From Fimenecus sp045631225 (GTDB lineage: Bacteria > Bacillota > Clostridia > Oscillospirales > Acutalibacteraceae): DNA of 63,822 bases. Shown here piece after piece: positions 1 through 11,100 of the stretch. The notes under the pieces are model-generated. The model saw only the letters and a list, made by a program, of their open reading frames with translations. It was not told the origin of the DNA and searched no databases. The translations under genes and the position numbers were made by a program. The stretch is taken from positions 1 to 63,822 of the forward strand of contig JAZQUG010000023.1 of the NCBI GenBank assembly GCA_045631225.1. Direction: 5' to 3'. How positions within the stretch are numbered: the stretch's first letter is position 1; the number at the start of each line of letters is the position of its first letter.

Positions 1-2909
1 TGACGGCTCTTCTTAATCTCACGAATTGAAACTATACCGTCAATCTCTGCAAGAATTGCAAGAGATTTTGGCTTTCTTGCTTCAAACAATTCTTCGATTC
101 TTGGAAGACCCTGTGTAATATCGCCTGCGTCTTTAGCACCACCGGTATGGAATGTTCTCATGGTAAGCTGTGTACCCGGTTCACCGATTGACTGAGCAGC
201 AATAATACCAACTGCTTCACCAACAGTAACAGGGTTACCGGTTGCAAGGTTAGCACCGTAACACTTGATACATACACCATGTTCAGACTCACAAGTAAGA
301 AGTGAACGAATCTTGATTCTACGGTCATCAGGATTTTCTCTTGAGTTAACCATATCAGCAACAACTTTAGCTTTTTCTTCTGTAAGCATTTCGTCTTTAG
401 ATGCAACGAGATTACCGTCAGCATCACAGAAGTCTTCAAGAAGATATCTGCCTGTAAGTCTTTCGCTGAGCTGTTCAATCATTTCCTTACCGTCAGTGAT
501 ATCGTAAACTTCAATACCATCGTGACAATGACAATCTTCTTCACGGATAATAACATCCTGTGAAACGTCAACAAGACGACGAGTAAGATAACCAGAGTCA
601 GCTGTACGAAGAGCTGTATCGGCAAGACCTTTACGAGCACCACGAGAAGAAATGAAGTATTCGAGAACGTTAAGACCTTCACGGTAGTTAGCACGAATCG
701 GAACTTCGATTGTTTTACCTGAAGTATTGGCAATAAGACCACGCATACCAGCAAGCTGACGAAGCTGAGCCTTAGAACCACGGGCACCAGAGTCAACCAT
801 CATATAGATTGGGTTAGTTTCGCCAAGTCCTTCAAGGATACCTGATGAAACAGCATTTGTTGTTTCTTCCCAAACCTTGATAACTGCTCTTGAACGTTCT
901 TCTGAGCTTAAGAGACCCATGTTGAAGTAATCATTGATACCGTCAACCTGTTCTTCAGCAGATGCAAGTAAGTCTTTCTTTTCGTTAGGAATCTTAGCAT
1001 CACAAACAGCAACTGTAATACCACTCTTTGTTGAATACTTAAGACCCTGAGCCTTAATCTTATCAAGCATTTCAGCAGCAACTGTTACGCCGTGAACCTT
1101 GATACATTTGTCGATAATTTTTCCAAGTCCGCCCTTCTTAACAAGGAAGTCAACTTCAAGTTTGAAAGCGTTTGCAGGGTCAGTTCTGTCAACAAAACCT
1201 AAATCCTGTGGAATTGGATTATTGAAAATCACACGACCAAGAGTTGTTTCAACAAGTGTTGTTACCATCTCGCCTTCAACTTCTTTAGTCATACGAATCT
1301 TGATTTTTGCATGAAGTGTAATGTCACCTTCATCATAAGCCATTGTTGCTTCATTTACATCACGGAATACTTTGCCTTCACCAGGTTCGCCTTCCTTAAC
1401 CATTGTAAGGTAGTAAGAACCAAGAATCATATCCTGTGTTGGAACAGCAACAGGTTTACCGTCTGATGGCTTAAGAAGGTTGTTAGCAGCAAGCATAAGA
1501 AGTCTTGCTTCTGCCTGTGCTTCTGCAGAAAGAGGTACGTGAACAGCCATCTGGTCACCGTCGAAGTCGGCGTTGAAAGCTGTACATACAAGTGGATGAA
1601 GCTTAATAGCTCTACCTTCAACAAGGACAGGTTCAAACGCCTGAATACCAAGTCTATGAAGTGTAGGAGCACGGTTAAGCATTACCGGATGGTCCTTGAT
1701 AACCTCTTCAAGTGCATCCCAAACTTCTGTAGTTGCTCTTTCAACCATCTTCTTTGCAGATTTGATGTTATTTGTAACGCCCTTTTCGTTAAGACGCTTC
1801 ATAACGAATGGCTTAAAGAGTTCAAGTGCCATTTCCTTAGGCAAACCACACTGGTAAAGCTTAAGTTCAGGACCAACAACGATAACTGAACGACCTGAGT
1901 AGTCAACACGCTTACCGAGAAGGTTCTGACGGAAACGACCCTGCTTACCCTTAAGCATATCTGAAAGAGATTTCAAAGCTCTGTTGTTAGGACCTGTAAC
2001 AGGTCTGCCGCGACGACCATTGTCGATAAGTGCGTCAACAGCTTCCTGAAGCATTCTCTTTTCATTACGAACGATAATGTCAGGAGCATTAAGCTCTAAA
2101 AGTCTTGCAAGACGATTATTTCTGTTGATAACACGTCTGTAAAGGTCATTTAAGTCTGATGTTGCGAAACGACCACCATCAAGCTGAACCATAGGACGGA
2201 TATCAGGTGGAATAACAGGAACAACATCAAGAATCATCCATTCAGGACGGTTTCCTGACTGCTTGAATGCTTCTGCAACTTCAAGACGCTTTAAGATTCT
2301 TGTTCTCTTCTGACCTGCTGCATCACGAAGTTCTTCACGAAGTTCGTTGCAAAGTACATCAACATCAACTGCTTCTAAAAGCTCCTTGATTGCTTCTGCA
2401 CCCATGCCTGCTTTGAACTCATCATCATACTTTTCTACATAATCAGCATATTCTTTTTCTGTAAGAATCTGATTTTTAACAAGTTCTGTATCACCCGGGT
2501 CTGTAACAATATACTTTGCAAAGTAAAGTACTTTTTCAAGGTCACGAGGTGATATATCAAGGATAAGTCCCATTCTTGACGGGATACCCTTAAAGTACCA
2601 GATATGTGAAACAGGAGAAACGAGTTCAATATGACCCATTCTTTCACGACGTACTTCCTTTTTAGTAACTTCAACGCCGCAACGTTCACAAATCTTGCCT
2701 TTGAAATGGTTTTTCTTATACTTACCACAATGACATTCGAGGTCCTTCTGAGGTCCGAATATTCTTTCGCAATAAAGACCATCTCTTTCAGGCTTTAAGG
2801 TACGGTAATTTATTGTTTCAGGCTTTTTAACCTCACCGTATGACCATTCTCTTATCTGGTCAGGAGAGGCAAGACCGATTTTTATTGCTTCAAATGGTTT
2901 CTTTTCCAT
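1..2909 (-). CDS. rpoC: DNA-directed RNA polymerase subunit beta' (3' end outside window)
   Basis: Largest catalytic subunit of RNA polymerase, read here from its start to about residue 969; the C-terminal part lies beyond the window edge. The N-terminus (MEKKPFEAIKIGLASPDQI) is followed by the zinc-binding cysteines (CHCGKY, then CERCG), and the invariant NADFDGD metal-binding motif sits near residues 446-452 (about position 1565). The bridge-helix and trigger-loop region (GARGSKAQLRQLAGMRGL, later AAQSIGEPGTQLTMRTFHTGG) is present. Translation starts at ATG 2909, preceded by AAGGAAGAAGGGC. It lies 38 bp downstream of rpoB and is almost certainly co-transcribed with it. Confidence 0.98.
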   Translation of the reverse strand, partial: MEKKPFEAIKIGLASPDQIREWSYGEVKKPETINYRTLKPERDGLYCERIFGPQKDLECHCGKYKKNHFKGKICERCGVEVTKKEVRRERMGHIELVSPVSHIWYFKGIPSRMGLILDISPRDLEKVLYFAKYIVTDPGDTELVKNQILTEKEYADYVEKYDDEFKAGMGAEAIKELLEAVDVDVLCNELREELRDAAGQKRTRILKRLEVAEAFKQSGNRPEWMILDVVPVIPPDIRPMVQLDGGRFATSDLNDLYRRVINRNNRLARLLELNAPDIIVRNEKRMLQEAVDALIDNGRRGRPVTGPNNRALKSLSDMLKGKQGRFRQNLLGKRVDYSGRSVIVVGPELKLYQCGLPKEMALELFKPFVMKRLNEKGVTNNIKSAKKMVERATTEVWDALEEVIKDHPVMLNRAPTLHRLGIQAFEPVLVEGRAIKLHPLVCTAFNADFDGDQMAVHVPLSAEAQAEARLLMLAANNLLKPSDGKPVAVPTQDMILGSYYLTMVKEGEPGEGKVFRDVNEATMAYDEGDITLHAKIKIRMTKEVEGEMVTTLVETTLGRVIFNNPIPQDLGFVDRTDPANAFKLEVDFLVKKGGLGKIIDKCIKVHGVTVAAEMLDKIKAQGLKYSTKSGITVAVCDAKIPNEKKDLLASAEEQVDGINDYFNMGLLSSEERSRAVIKVWEETTNAVSSGILEGLGETNPIYMMVDSGARGSKAQLRQLAGMRGLIANTSGKTIEVPIRANYREGLNVLEYFISSRGARKGLADTALRTADSGYLTRRLVDVSQDVIIREEDCHCHDGIEVYDITDGKEMIEQLSERLTGRYLLEDFCDADGNLVASKDEMLTEEKAKVVADMVNSRENPDDRRIKIRSLLTCESEHGVCIKCYGANLATGNPVTVGEAVGIIAAQSIGEPGTQLTMRTFHTGGAKDAGDITQGLPRIEELFEARKPKSLAILAEIDGIVSIREIKKSR

Positions 2910-2947
2910 TAAAATTAGCCCTTCTTCCTTTTAATTGGTTAAGTCAA

Positions 2948-5900
2948 TCAATAATTCTCTTCGTCATCCATTAAACCGAAATCATCATCGTCATCGAATG
3001 CGAGACCCTGTTCCTTATAGAAATCAGAATCATCGTCTTCGTCAACTTCAAAGCCATCCTCGTTATCGAGAACGAAGCCGTTGTCATAAGTTGCATCGTT
3101 GATGTTTTCAAATTCAATTTCAGGGTCAGCAGCAGGAATAACATCATAATCGTCGTTATCGAAACCGTTCTTGATGTCAATTTCCTCACCGTCTTCATCA
3201 AGCACTCGAACATCAAGCGCCAATGCCTGAAGTTCTTTGATGAGAACCTTGAAAGACTCTGGAACACCAGGTTTAGGAATGTTGAGACCTTTAACGATAG
3301 CCTCATATGTCTTACGACGTCCTGTAAGGTCGTCAGACTTAACTGTAAGAATTTCCTGAAGAGTATAAGCTGCACCGTAAGCTTCGAGTGCCCAAACTTC
3401 CATTTCACCGAAACGCTGACCACCGAACTGTGCTTTACCACCGAGTGGCTGCTGTGTAACGAGAGCGTAAGGACCGATACTACGAGCATGAATCTTATCA
3501 TCAACAAGGTGATGGAGCTTAAGGTAGTACATAACACCTACTGTTACAGGGTTATCGAACTTCTGACCTGTACGTCCATCAGTAAGGATTGATTTACCGT
3601 CTTCACGGTAACCTGCTTCCTTCAAAGCTTCACGGATATCTGCTTCGTGAGCACCGTCAAAAACAGGAGTAGCAATCTTCTGGCCAAGCTTTCTGTATGC
3701 AAAACCTAAATGCACTTCAAGAACCTGACCGATATTCATACGAGAAGGAACGCCCAATGGGTTAAGAACGATATCAAGTGGAGTACCGTCATCAAGGAAT
3801 GGCATATCTTCCTGTGGAAGGATTCGGGATACAACACCCTTGTTACCGTGACGACCAGCCATCTTGTCACCAACAGAGAGCTTTCTCTTCTGTGCAATAT
3901 AGCAACGTACAATCTTATTAACACCAGGACTTAATTCGTCACTGTTTTCTCTTGTAAATACTTCAACGTCAACAACGATACCATATTCACCGTGAGGAAC
4001 ACGAAGTGATGTGTCACGAACTTCTTTAGCCTTTTCACCAAAGATAGCACGAAGAATTCTTTCTTCTGCTGTTGTAACATCTGTTTCACCCTTAGGTGTA
4101 ACCTTACCAACAAGGATATCACCTGAATGAACTTCAGCACCAACACGGATAATACCGTTTTCGTCAAGGTCTTTAAGAGCATCCTCACCTACGTTTGGAA
4201 TATCTCTTGTAATATCTTCAGCACCGAGTTTTGTTTCTCTTGCTTCGATTTCATATTCTTCAATATGAACTGATGTATAAACGTCTTCTCTTACGAGTTT
4301 TTCATTAATGAGAACCGCGTCTTCGTAGTTATAACCTTCCCAAGTCATGAAGCCGATAAGAGCATTCTTACCAAGGGAGATTTCACCGTTTGATGTTGCA
4401 GGACCGTCAGCGATAACCTCGCCTGCTTCGATTTCCTGACCGATTGATACGATTGGACGCTGATTGATACATGTACCCTGGTTTGAACGCATAAACTTAA
4501 TGAGCTCATAAGTATCAACTTCACCATCAGCAGTTGTGATAGCAATAGTCTTTGCGTCCATCTGAGTAACTGTACCTGCACGCTTTGCAAGAACAACTGT
4601 ACCTGAGTCAACAGCTGCCTTGTATTCCATACCTGTACCAACGATTGGAGATTCTGTTCTGAGAAGTGGAACAGCCTGACGCTGCATGTTAGAACCCATC
4701 AAAGCACGGTTAGCGTCGTCGTTTTCAAGGAATGGAATCATTGCAGTAGCAACTGAAACAAGCATTCTTGGAGAAACGTCCATATAGTCAGCTTCTGTTG
4801 TAGCAACTTCAAGGAAGTTTTCTCTGTGACGAGCAGTAAGCTTAGCATTGATGAATCTGCCGTCTTCGTCGAGTGGTTCGTTAGCCTGAGCAACAACATA
4901 GTTATCTTCAACGTCAGCAGTCATATATTCAACTTCTGAAAGAACTGTACCTGTTTCTTTATCGATTCTTCTGAAAGGAGCTTCGATGAAACCGTACTTA
5001 TTAATTCTTGAGAATGTTGCAAGGTATGAGATAAGACCGATGTTAGGACCTTCAGGAGTTTCGATAGGACACATTCTACCGTAGTGTGAGTAGTGAACGT
5101 CTCGAACTTCGAAACCTGCACGGTCTCGGGAAAGACCACCAGGACCGAGGGCTGAAAGTCTTCTCTTATGTGTAAGTTCTGCAAGTGGGTTTGTCTGGTC
5201 CATGAACTGAGAAAGTGGAGATGAACCAAAGAATTCCTTGATTGCAGCCATAACAGGACGGATATTGATAAGAGCAACAGGAGTTACTTTATCAGGTTCC
5301 TGTCCCTGAAGAGTCATTCTTTCTTTTACAACTCTTTCCATTCTTGCAAAACCAATTCTGAACTGATTCTGAAGAAGTTCACCAACTGAACGGATACGAC
5401 GGTTACCGAGATGGTCGATGTCGTCTGTTACACCAACACCTGATGCAAGACCGTTAAGGTAGTTGATTGTTGCAAAAATATCTTCAACAGTAATATGCTT
5501 CGGAATAAGGTCATCAGCACGAAGAGCCATTTCTTCTTTAAGTGCTTCCTTATCGTCACCACATTTGTCAAGTATTTCCATAAGAACCTTGAAGCTAACC
5601 TTTTCGTTGATACCGATTTCTTCAAGTTCTTCTTCAGTGAACATAGGCACATACTCAAGAGCATCAATCATGCCGTTTGAGAATACCTTTACTTCCTTAC
5701 CGTCAACATCGAGGATTACTGTATCAACACCCTCCTGCTCAATTCTGTAAGCAAGTTCTTCACTGATTGTATCACCCGGCTCCGCCATAATTTCGCCTGT
5801 AAGGTTACTTACAACAGCTTCTTTAACTGTCTTGTCAGCGATACGAGAAGCAACACCGAGCTTTTTATTATACTTATATCTACCTACTCTTGATAAATCA

Positions 5901-6697
5901 TATCTGTGAGCATCAAAGAAAAGACCGTTAAGATGAGCCTGAGCAGTTTCAAGTGCAGGTGGTTCACCCGGACGAAGCTTTTTATAAACTTCGATAAGAG
6001 CCTGTTCAGTATTAACAGTTGTATCCTTTTCCAATGTAGCCTCAATTCTGTCGTCATATCCGAAGAATTCACGGATTTCGTCATTAGAGCTAAGACCCAA
6101 TGCACGGATAAATGTAGTGATATAAATCTTTCTGTTTTTATCGATTCTTACATAGAAGAGGTCATTCTGGTCAGTTTCGTACTCAAGCCAAGCACCACGG
6201 TTAGGGATTACAGTTGTTGTATAAAGCTCCTTACCTGTCTTATCATGAGTCATACCATAATAGACACTTGGTGAACGCACGAGCTGTGAAATGATAACAC
6301 GCTCTGCACCATTAATAACAAATGTACCACTGTCTGTCATCAGTGGAAAATCGCCCATATAAACTTCGTTTTCCTTGACTTCGCCAGTTTCCTTATTGAA
6401 AAGACGTGCTGTAACTCTGAGAGGAGCAGCATAAGTAGCATCTCTCTCTTTACATTCCTTGACAGTGTACTTTGGCTTATCGTCCATACGATAATCAACA
6501 AAAGTTAATTCGAGATTTCCTGTGTAATCAGTGATTGCATCGATATCACGGAACACCTCTTTAAGACCTGTTTCAAGGAACCACTTGTATGAATTCTTCT
6601 GCACCTCGATAAGATTAGGCATCTGCATAACCTCATTGATTTTTGAGAAACTCATACGGGTATTTCTGCCAAGTTTTACCGGTTTGACATTTACCAT
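2948..6697 (-). CDS. rpoB: DNA-directed RNA polymerase subunit beta
   Basis: Beta subunit of RNA polymerase, 1249 residues, intact. Typical blocks are visible: the rifampicin region (SSPLSQFMDQTNPLAELTHKR, LSALGPGGLSRDRAGFEVRD), the catalytic-centre lysine region (KRKLSVGDKMAGRHGNKGV) and the C-terminal anchor (GGQRFGEMEVWALEAYGA). The C-terminus carries an unusually acidic tail rich in Asp/Glu (about the last 60 residues). ATG 6697 is preceded by GGAGAG at a 12-nt spacing, slightly long; an internal Met (MSFSK) lacks a better site. No rplJ/rplL precede it here: its own promoter lies about 190 bp upstream and a divergent gene follows. Confidence 0.98.
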   Translation of the reverse strand: MVNVKPVKLGRNTRMSFSKINEVMQMPNLIEVQKNSYKWFLETGLKEVFRDIDAITDYTGNLELTFVDYRMDDKPKYTVKECKERDATYAAPLRVTARLFNKETGEVKENEVYMGDFPLMTDSGTFVINGAERVIISQLVRSPSVYYGMTHDKTGKELYTTTVIPNRGAWLEYETDQNDLFYVRIDKNRKIYITTFIRALGLSSNDEIREFFGYDDRIEATLEKDTTVNTEQALIEVYKKLRPGEPPALETAQAHLNGLFFDAHRYDLSRVGRYKYNKKLGVASRIADKTVKEAVVSNLTGEIMAEPGDTISEELAYRIEQEGVDTVILDVDGKEVKVFSNGMIDALEYVPMFTEEELEEIGINEKVSFKVLMEILDKCGDDKEALKEEMALRADDLIPKHITVEDIFATINYLNGLASGVGVTDDIDHLGNRRIRSVGELLQNQFRIGFARMERVVKERMTLQGQEPDKVTPVALINIRPVMAAIKEFFGSSPLSQFMDQTNPLAELTHKRRLSALGPGGLSRDRAGFEVRDVHYSHYGRMCPIETPEGPNIGLISYLATFSRINKYGFIEAPFRRIDKETGTVLSEVEYMTADVEDNYVVAQANEPLDEDGRFINAKLTARHRENFLEVATTEADYMDVSPRMLVSVATAMIPFLENDDANRALMGSNMQRQAVPLLRTESPIVGTGMEYKAAVDSGTVVLAKRAGTVTQMDAKTIAITTADGEVDTYELIKFMRSNQGTCINQRPIVSIGQEIEAGEVIADGPATSNGEISLGKNALIGFMTWEGYNYEDAVLINEKLVREDVYTSVHIEEYEIEARETKLGAEDITRDIPNVGEDALKDLDENGIIRVGAEVHSGDILVGKVTPKGETDVTTAEERILRAIFGEKAKEVRDTSLRVPHGEYGIVVDVEVFTRENSDELSPGVNKIVRCYIAQKRKLSVGDKMAGRHGNKGVVSRILPQEDMPFLDDGTPLDIVLNPLGVPSRMNIGQVLEVHLGFAYRKLGQKIATPVFDGAHEADIREALKEAGYREDGKSILTDGRTGQKFDNPVTVGVMYYLKLHHLVDDKIHARSIGPYALVTQQPLGGKAQFGGQRFGEMEVWALEAYGAAYTLQEILTVKSDDLTGRRKTYEAIVKGLNIPKPGVPESFKVLIKELQALALDVRVLDEDGEEIDIKNGFDNDDYDVIPAADPEIEFENINDATYDNGFVLDNEDGFEVDEDDDSDFYKEQGLAFDDDDDFGLMDDEENY

Positions 6698-6799
6698 AGG
6701 GCTTAATCACTCTCCGTTCGTTTTTTTATTCCTAAGCTTCACAACTATATACATAGTATATAAAGCGTGGAGATTACTAAATTAAGTTTGTTTTACGCC

Positions 6800-6828
6800 T
6801 TGATTTTCATAATGAATTATGGTAAAAT
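6800..6828 (+). promoter_or_regulatory. Probable promoter of the DUF815 ATPase gene
   Basis: TTGATT (6800-6805), 17-bp spacer, TAAAAT (6823-6828), pointing at the gene starting at 6957. It is divergent from, and interleaved with, the rpoBC leader. Only the spacing and partial consensus support it. Confidence 0.45.
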
Positions 6829-6883
6829 TCTTTTTACGAAAAATGCTCCAGCGTATACAATTCCATTTTAATAGCAGTTTATT

Positions 6884-6912
6884 ATTATAAACAAGTCAAG
6901 TCAATATGTCAA
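6884..6912 (-). promoter_or_regulatory. Consensus sigma-A promoter of rpoBC
   Basis: On the minus strand TTGACA (6912-6907) and TATAAT (6889-6884) are separated by exactly 17 bp, a perfect match to the vegetative consensus. Transcription would start near 6877 and leave an untranslated leader of about 180 nt before rpoB. Partial second TTGACT boxes nearby (6899-6904) may be fortuitous. Confidence 0.85.
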
Positions 6913-6956
6913 GACTTATTTTCAAAAAATATAAAAATTTTTAAGGAAGTTTATTT

Positions 6957-8144
6957 ATGAAGAATTTTAACCGTTTAGTTATGTCTGCAAAGGCAGTTGC
7001 TATATTTAAAAATGTAATAAATGACAAGGGTGTTGTTTCATTTTTAAAGTTGCTTGAATTTGATGGCACAGATGAAAAAGAGTTTCTGACCCTTTACTCT
7101 GGTTTTGTTTCAATTCTTTATGAAAAGACTGATAACTTATGCAAGTACATCAACACACTTCTGCAGAATGACGAAAACATATATGTAAAGGAATCTGCAA
7201 AAGGACAAGCATCTCCCCTTCTCCAAAAAGCACTTATGAGTGAACTTGATTTCTTTGAGGAGCTTACAAAAATTACTTGTGATGATGTAAAAGAAATTAT
7301 TGATACAGATATTTATCTTCCTCAATGGACAAACAGTGATATTTCTGTTAGGGAAGAATACATAAAAAAGATTGAGTCAATTAAAACAACGGGATATGGT
7401 ATTTATGCCACACACAGAATGTTCTTATATAAGGATAACGAGATTGTACCTGTAAGATTTCCTGATTCACAGCGTTTGTCACAAATGAGCGGATACGAGC
7501 TTGAAAGACAAAAAGTTATCGACAACACAATGGCATTGATTCAGGGAAAGCCTTGCAACAATGTTCTTTTATATGGTGATGCAGGTAGTGGTAAGAGCAG
7601 TACTATCAAGGCTATTGTTAATGAATATCACGAAATGGGACTCCGTCTTATTGAAATTAAGAAAAATCAGCTTTACTCATTACCGGATGTTATCGAAAAG
7701 CTTGCTGACAACCCGTTAAAGTTCATTATCTTTATTGACGACTTAAGTTTCTCTACTAACGACAGTGATTTCGGTGCATTAAAAGCGATTCTTGAAGGTG
7801 GTGTTGCAGGTAAGACAGACAACCTTGCAATTTATGCTACAAGCAACAGACGAAATCTTGTTAAAGAGAATTTCAATGACAGAAACGGTGACGACATACA
7901 TCTTCAGGATACAATTCAGGAGGTTATGAGTCTTTCAGCAAGATTCGGTCTTAAAATTACTTTCTCAAAACCTAATAAAGATTTATATTTATCTATTGTG
8001 GAAAATCTTGCTATGCAGTATAATATAAGTATTGCGAAAGATGAATTAGCAATTCAGGCTGAGGCTTTTGCACTTCGAAACGGTGGCAGAAGCCCAAGAA
8101 CCGCAAAGCAATTTATCGAATATTTAGCATCAAAAAGTGAATAA
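6957..8144 (+). CDS. DUF815-family AAA ATPase
   Basis: 395-residue cytoplasmic ATP-binding protein of the DUF815 type. Walker A is GDAGSGKSS near residues 207-215 and Walker B is FIIFIDDLSF near residues 254-263; a Lys-rich central part and a C-terminal lid region (LRNGGRSPRTAKQFIEYL) follow the usual AAA order. The N-terminal ~190 residues are helical with no recognised domain. ATG 6957 is preceded by AAGGAAGT. The next gene, a beta-galactosidase, begins 18 bp downstream, so the two are probably one transcript, though no functional link is evident. The substrate is unknown; the family is widespread in Clostridia and is often annotated only as 'ATP-binding protein'. Confidence 0.8.
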   Translation: MKNFNRLVMSAKAVAIFKNVINDKGVVSFLKLLEFDGTDEKEFLTLYSGFVSILYEKTDNLCKYINTLLQNDENIYVKESAKGQASPLLQKALMSELDFFEELTKITCDDVKEIIDTDIYLPQWTNSDISVREEYIKKIESIKTTGYGIYATHRMFLYKDNEIVPVRFPDSQRLSQMSGYELERQKVIDNTMALIQGKPCNNVLLYGDAGSGKSSTIKAIVNEYHEMGLRLIEIKKNQLYSLPDVIEKLADNPLKFIIFIDDLSFSTNDSDFGALKAILEGGVAGKTDNLAIYATSNRRNLVKENFNDRNGDDIHLQDTIQEVMSLSARFGLKITFSKPNKDLYLSIVENLAMQYNISIAKDELAIQAEAFALRNGGRSPRTAKQFIEYLASKSE

Positions 8145-8162
8145 CCTTGTTGGAGGTAAAAT

Positions 8163-11100
8163 ATGAGAAATTATAAGTACGATTGGGAAAATCCCGCAAT
8201 CATCAAAAAGAATAAGGAAGACGGTCATGTTATCGCCTTTTCTTATGAAAACGAGGCTGATGCATTAAACCGTGCTGAGCCTAAATCAAAGATGACTCTT
8301 AACGGCACATGGAAATTCCATTGGCAGAGAGGTCTCGGAAATTGTCCTACAGATTTTTATAAGGATAGTTTTGATTTGTCTTTCTGGCGCGATATTACTG
8401 TTCCGTCAGTATGGCAGATTGGTCAGGATACTGAAAGTTATCCTTACTATTATGCATCTACTTATTGTCGTGCAATCAGCAGAAGCAAAAACAAGATTCC
8501 GTCAATCGACCACACAATGCAGGAAATCGGTATTTATGTAAGAGATTTCGATATGCCTGAAAGCTTTGATGGTCAGGAGCTCTTTATGCACTTTGGTGCT
8601 GCAAAATCTGCTATTGAGGTTTATCTTAACGGTGAATTTGTCGGTTATTCACAGGGTTCAATGACTCCTCACGAATTCAATATTACAAAATTTGCTCGTA
8701 AAGGCTCAAACAGAGTTGCAGTTAAGGTTTATCGTTTTTCTGACGGTGCGTATCTTGAAAACCAGGATATGTGGCTTCTTTGCGGTCTTTACAGAGAGGT
8801 TTATGTTTTCGCTGAACCTAAAAAATGCGTTCGTGACTTCTTTATCACAACTGACCTTGATAAGGAATACAAGGACAGTGACACAACTCTTGAAATAAAG
8901 GTTAATGATTATGCAGGTAGCGGTTCTGCAACCGTTAAGGCTGAAATCGTTGATGGTGATGAGAGAATTTTACTTGGGGAAGCAGAATTCAGTGGCTCAG
9001 CAAATCTTAAATTTAATAAACTCATAGAAAATCCAAAAAAATGGTCTGCTGAAAGTCCATATCTTTACAAACTCCTTATCAGCATTACTGCTGATGGTAA
9101 GACAACATACAAATCAATTCGTTTCGGTTTCAAAAAAGTTGAAATTATCGGCGAAAAATTCCTTTTCAATGGTAAGCCATTAATGCTTCGTGGTGTTAAC
9201 CGTCACGACTTTGACCCTGACAATGGTTGGGCAGTTCCAAAAGAGAGATACCATCAGGATTTGAACTTTATGAAGAATGCGAATATCAACTCTATCCGTA
9301 CTTCTCATTATCCTGATGACCCGTATTTCTATGACCTTTGTGATGAATACGGTTTCTATGTTATGGATGAATGTGACCTTGAAACTCATGGTGTTCGTCG
9401 TAAGGGTGTTCCGGGAGACAACCCAATGTGGACAGATGCCGTTGTTGACAGAATGGAAAGAATGGTTCTTCGCGACAGAAACCACGCTTGTGTATTTATG
9501 TGGTCACTTGGTAACGAAGCCGGTGACGGCAACAACTTCATGGAAATGAAGAAAGCTGCGCTCAAGCTGGACAACACTCGTCAGTTCCATTATGAAGGTG
9601 ACTTTAACTTTACAAAGAGTGATGTTATTTCAAGAATGTATCCTGTTGAATCAGTTATGAAAAAGCTCTGCAACAAAGAGCCTATTGAAATCACTCTTTA
9701 TGACAATATCGCAAACGCTCTTGCTGCAGACTCAAAGCCAATCAAGAAGGAAGATTACTGCAGACCAATTCTCCTTTGTGAATATGCTCACGCTATGGAA
9801 AACAGTCTTGGTAACTTCCAGGAATATATGGACGACTTTGAAGCTTATGACCACATGTGTGGTGGATATATCTGGGACTTTGTTGACCAGGCTATCCGTA
9901 AAAAGACAGATAATGGTGACCAGTGGCTTTACGGTACTGACTTTGAACAATATGAACCGGGCAGATACACTCATTTACCAAACACAACTGCTATGACAGG
10001 CAGTAACACATATTTCAATGCTAATGGTATTATCACAGCTGACAGAAAGCCTCACCCATCATACTTTGAGGTTAAGAAAGTTTACTGTGAAATCAAGGTT
10101 AAAGAAAGAGATTTAGAAAAAGGTGAATTTACTCTCATTAACAAGAAGCTCTTCACTGACCTTTCTGATTTTGAATTCAAGTGGAGCTTACAGGCTGAGG
10201 GTATTGAAGTTCAGAGTGGTACAGTTGACATTAACTGTGGTCCTCTTTCACAAGTTGACTTTACAATCCCTTATGACCTTGCATCACTTCCTGAAAAAGA
10301 ATGTGTTCTCATCATTTCATTCCTTAACAAGACTGGACATCCTTGGTGTGAAGCAGGTTATGAACAGGGCTTTGACCAGTTTGTTGTAAAGACTGTAAAA
10401 CCTAAAGATAAGAAAATTGACGGTAATGTTACATTCGTTAAGAATGAAAATGCTGTTTTCGTAAATGGTGAAAACTTCAGCGTTAAAATTGATGGTGGTA
10501 AAATCACATCTCTTAAATATGATGGTAAGGAATATTTAAAATCTGCAGTTGCACCTAACTATTTCCGTGCACTTACAGATAACGACTTCTCTAACCTTAA
10601 CTTTATTCCTTTCTTACTTCCGTTCACACCATATCTTAATTGGCAGAGAGCAACAAAGAATGCAAAGGGTACAGTTAAGAATGTAAATAAGAACAGCAAA
10701 GGTCAACTTGTAGTTGAAATTGATTGGAATGTTCAGTTCTTCTCAGGTGTAACATCAACATTTGTAGTAAACGCTGACGGTAGTCTTGAAATCACTCATA
10801 CAGGTACACCAAAGGGACTTAATCTTACTCGTTTCGGTACAATGATGGGGCTTCTTCGTGAATTTGACCAGGTTAAGTGGTATGGTCGTGGTCCACATGA
10901 AACATACTTTGACAGAAAAACAGGTGGTAAGATTACAATCCACGAAAAGAGCGTTGCTGACCTTGAACATCACTATATGCGACCACAGGAAAATGGTAAC
11001 CGTACTGATGTAAGATGGGTTGAAATCAGAAACAAGGATAATCAGGGTCTTCGTTTTGAGGCTATGGGAGATACTCCAATCTGTTTCAGTGCTTGGCATT

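Noticed and set aside
35..2909. Several short minus- and plus-strand frames within rpoC
   Set aside because: All are off-frame shadows of a continuous, highly conserved rpoC reading frame.
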